Of a stretch of DNA of 64,000 nt, positions 63,992 to 64,000 are shown piece after piece. Both the position numbers and the translations under genes were made by a program. The DNA comes from Kurthia senegalensis (lineage in GTDB: Bacteria > Bacillota > Bacilli > Bacillales_A > Planococcaceae): positions 370,400 to 434,399 of the forward strand of contig NZ_HE611066.1 of assembly GCF_000285595.1 (NCBI RefSeq), written 5' to 3'. The first letter of the stretch is position 1. Each line of letters opens with the position of its first letter. The notes under the pieces are model-generated. The model was not told the origin of the DNA and made no database searches. It saw only the letters and a list, made by a program, of their open reading frames with translations.

Positions 63992-64000
63992 TTAAAACAT

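Noticed and set aside
1..64000. tRNA or rRNA genes, CRISPR arrays, prophage or transposase genes
   Set aside because: None seen by reading both strands; no characteristic sequences or proteins were found.

Overview
This window is a low-GC Bacillota chromosome segment, most likely from Bacillales (Kurthia or Planococcaceae-like; this placement is inferred from gene content only). Supporting signs are strong purine-rich ribosome-binding sites, frequent TTG/GTG starts, many hairpin-plus-T-run terminators, a T-box leader, a cobalamin riboswitch, and gene neighbourhoods matching B. subtilis (app-type opp, yxlEFG, yrhE/yrhD/yrhG formate dehydrogenase, yvgKLM-like molybdate uptake, Sav1866-like exporter). 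Nothing looks like a prophage, integron or CRISPR array.

Layout. 1-1177: 3' end of a siderophore-type ABC ATPase with a late frameshift, then copy A of an approximately 300 bp repeat. 1178-6825: five-gene oligopeptide ABC operon (D-F-A-B-C). 6857-8936: small membrane protein, dinB remnant invaded by inverted repeat copy B, and a frameshifted MFS exporter. 9202-17113: accessory metabolic and membrane genes (Nudix hydrolase, membrane glycerophosphodiesterase, yxlEFG exporter, beta-helix surface protein, GNAT, rhomboid). 17337-20394: a large SF1 (Upf1-like) helicase broken into six frames by five single-base deletions, all in A/T runs. 20514-25568: complete deoxyribose operon (deoR, deoC, deoP, deoX, deoK). 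25583-27238: degraded fragments, a small membrane gene and an esterase. 27722-37693: tandem SUKH protein, dicarboxylate-type symporter, FAD oxidoreductase with a membrane partner, ABC exporter, phenylalanine T-box plus amino-acid permease, and a TetR gene facing an internally deleted efflux pump. 37796-53204: a molybdenum-enzyme island: salA, DUF1641, formate dehydrogenase, DUF2294, fdhD, moaA, formate channel, moaC (frameshifted), mobA, moaB, moeB, moeA, mobB, moaE, moaD, modB, modA and a YvgK-like regulator. 54234-57373: a possible C39-like cysteine peptidase and an SF2 helicase with an HNH-like tail. 57500-60112: B12 riboswitch and metE. 60500-63991: UspA remnant, chemotaxis receptor and a divergent ClpX.

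How the genes work together. The 38-54 kb island is a nearly self-contained formate oxidation unit: molybdate uptake (ModAB), Moco synthesis (MoaA-C, MoaD/E, MoeB), insertion and maturation (MoeA, MobA/B, FdhD), the enzyme, and a formate channel. The deo operon takes up, phosphorylates and cleaves deoxyribose.

The strongest unexplained signals are the inverted repeat pair with covarying hairpins, the recurring single-base deletions in homopolymers (including in moaC), a Fur-box/terminator leader before the DUF2294-fdhD-moaA genes, palindromic operators beside modA, and a ClpX paralogue with an altered pore loop. I found no clear new defence system; the two helicases and the SUKH protein are the nearest candidates.
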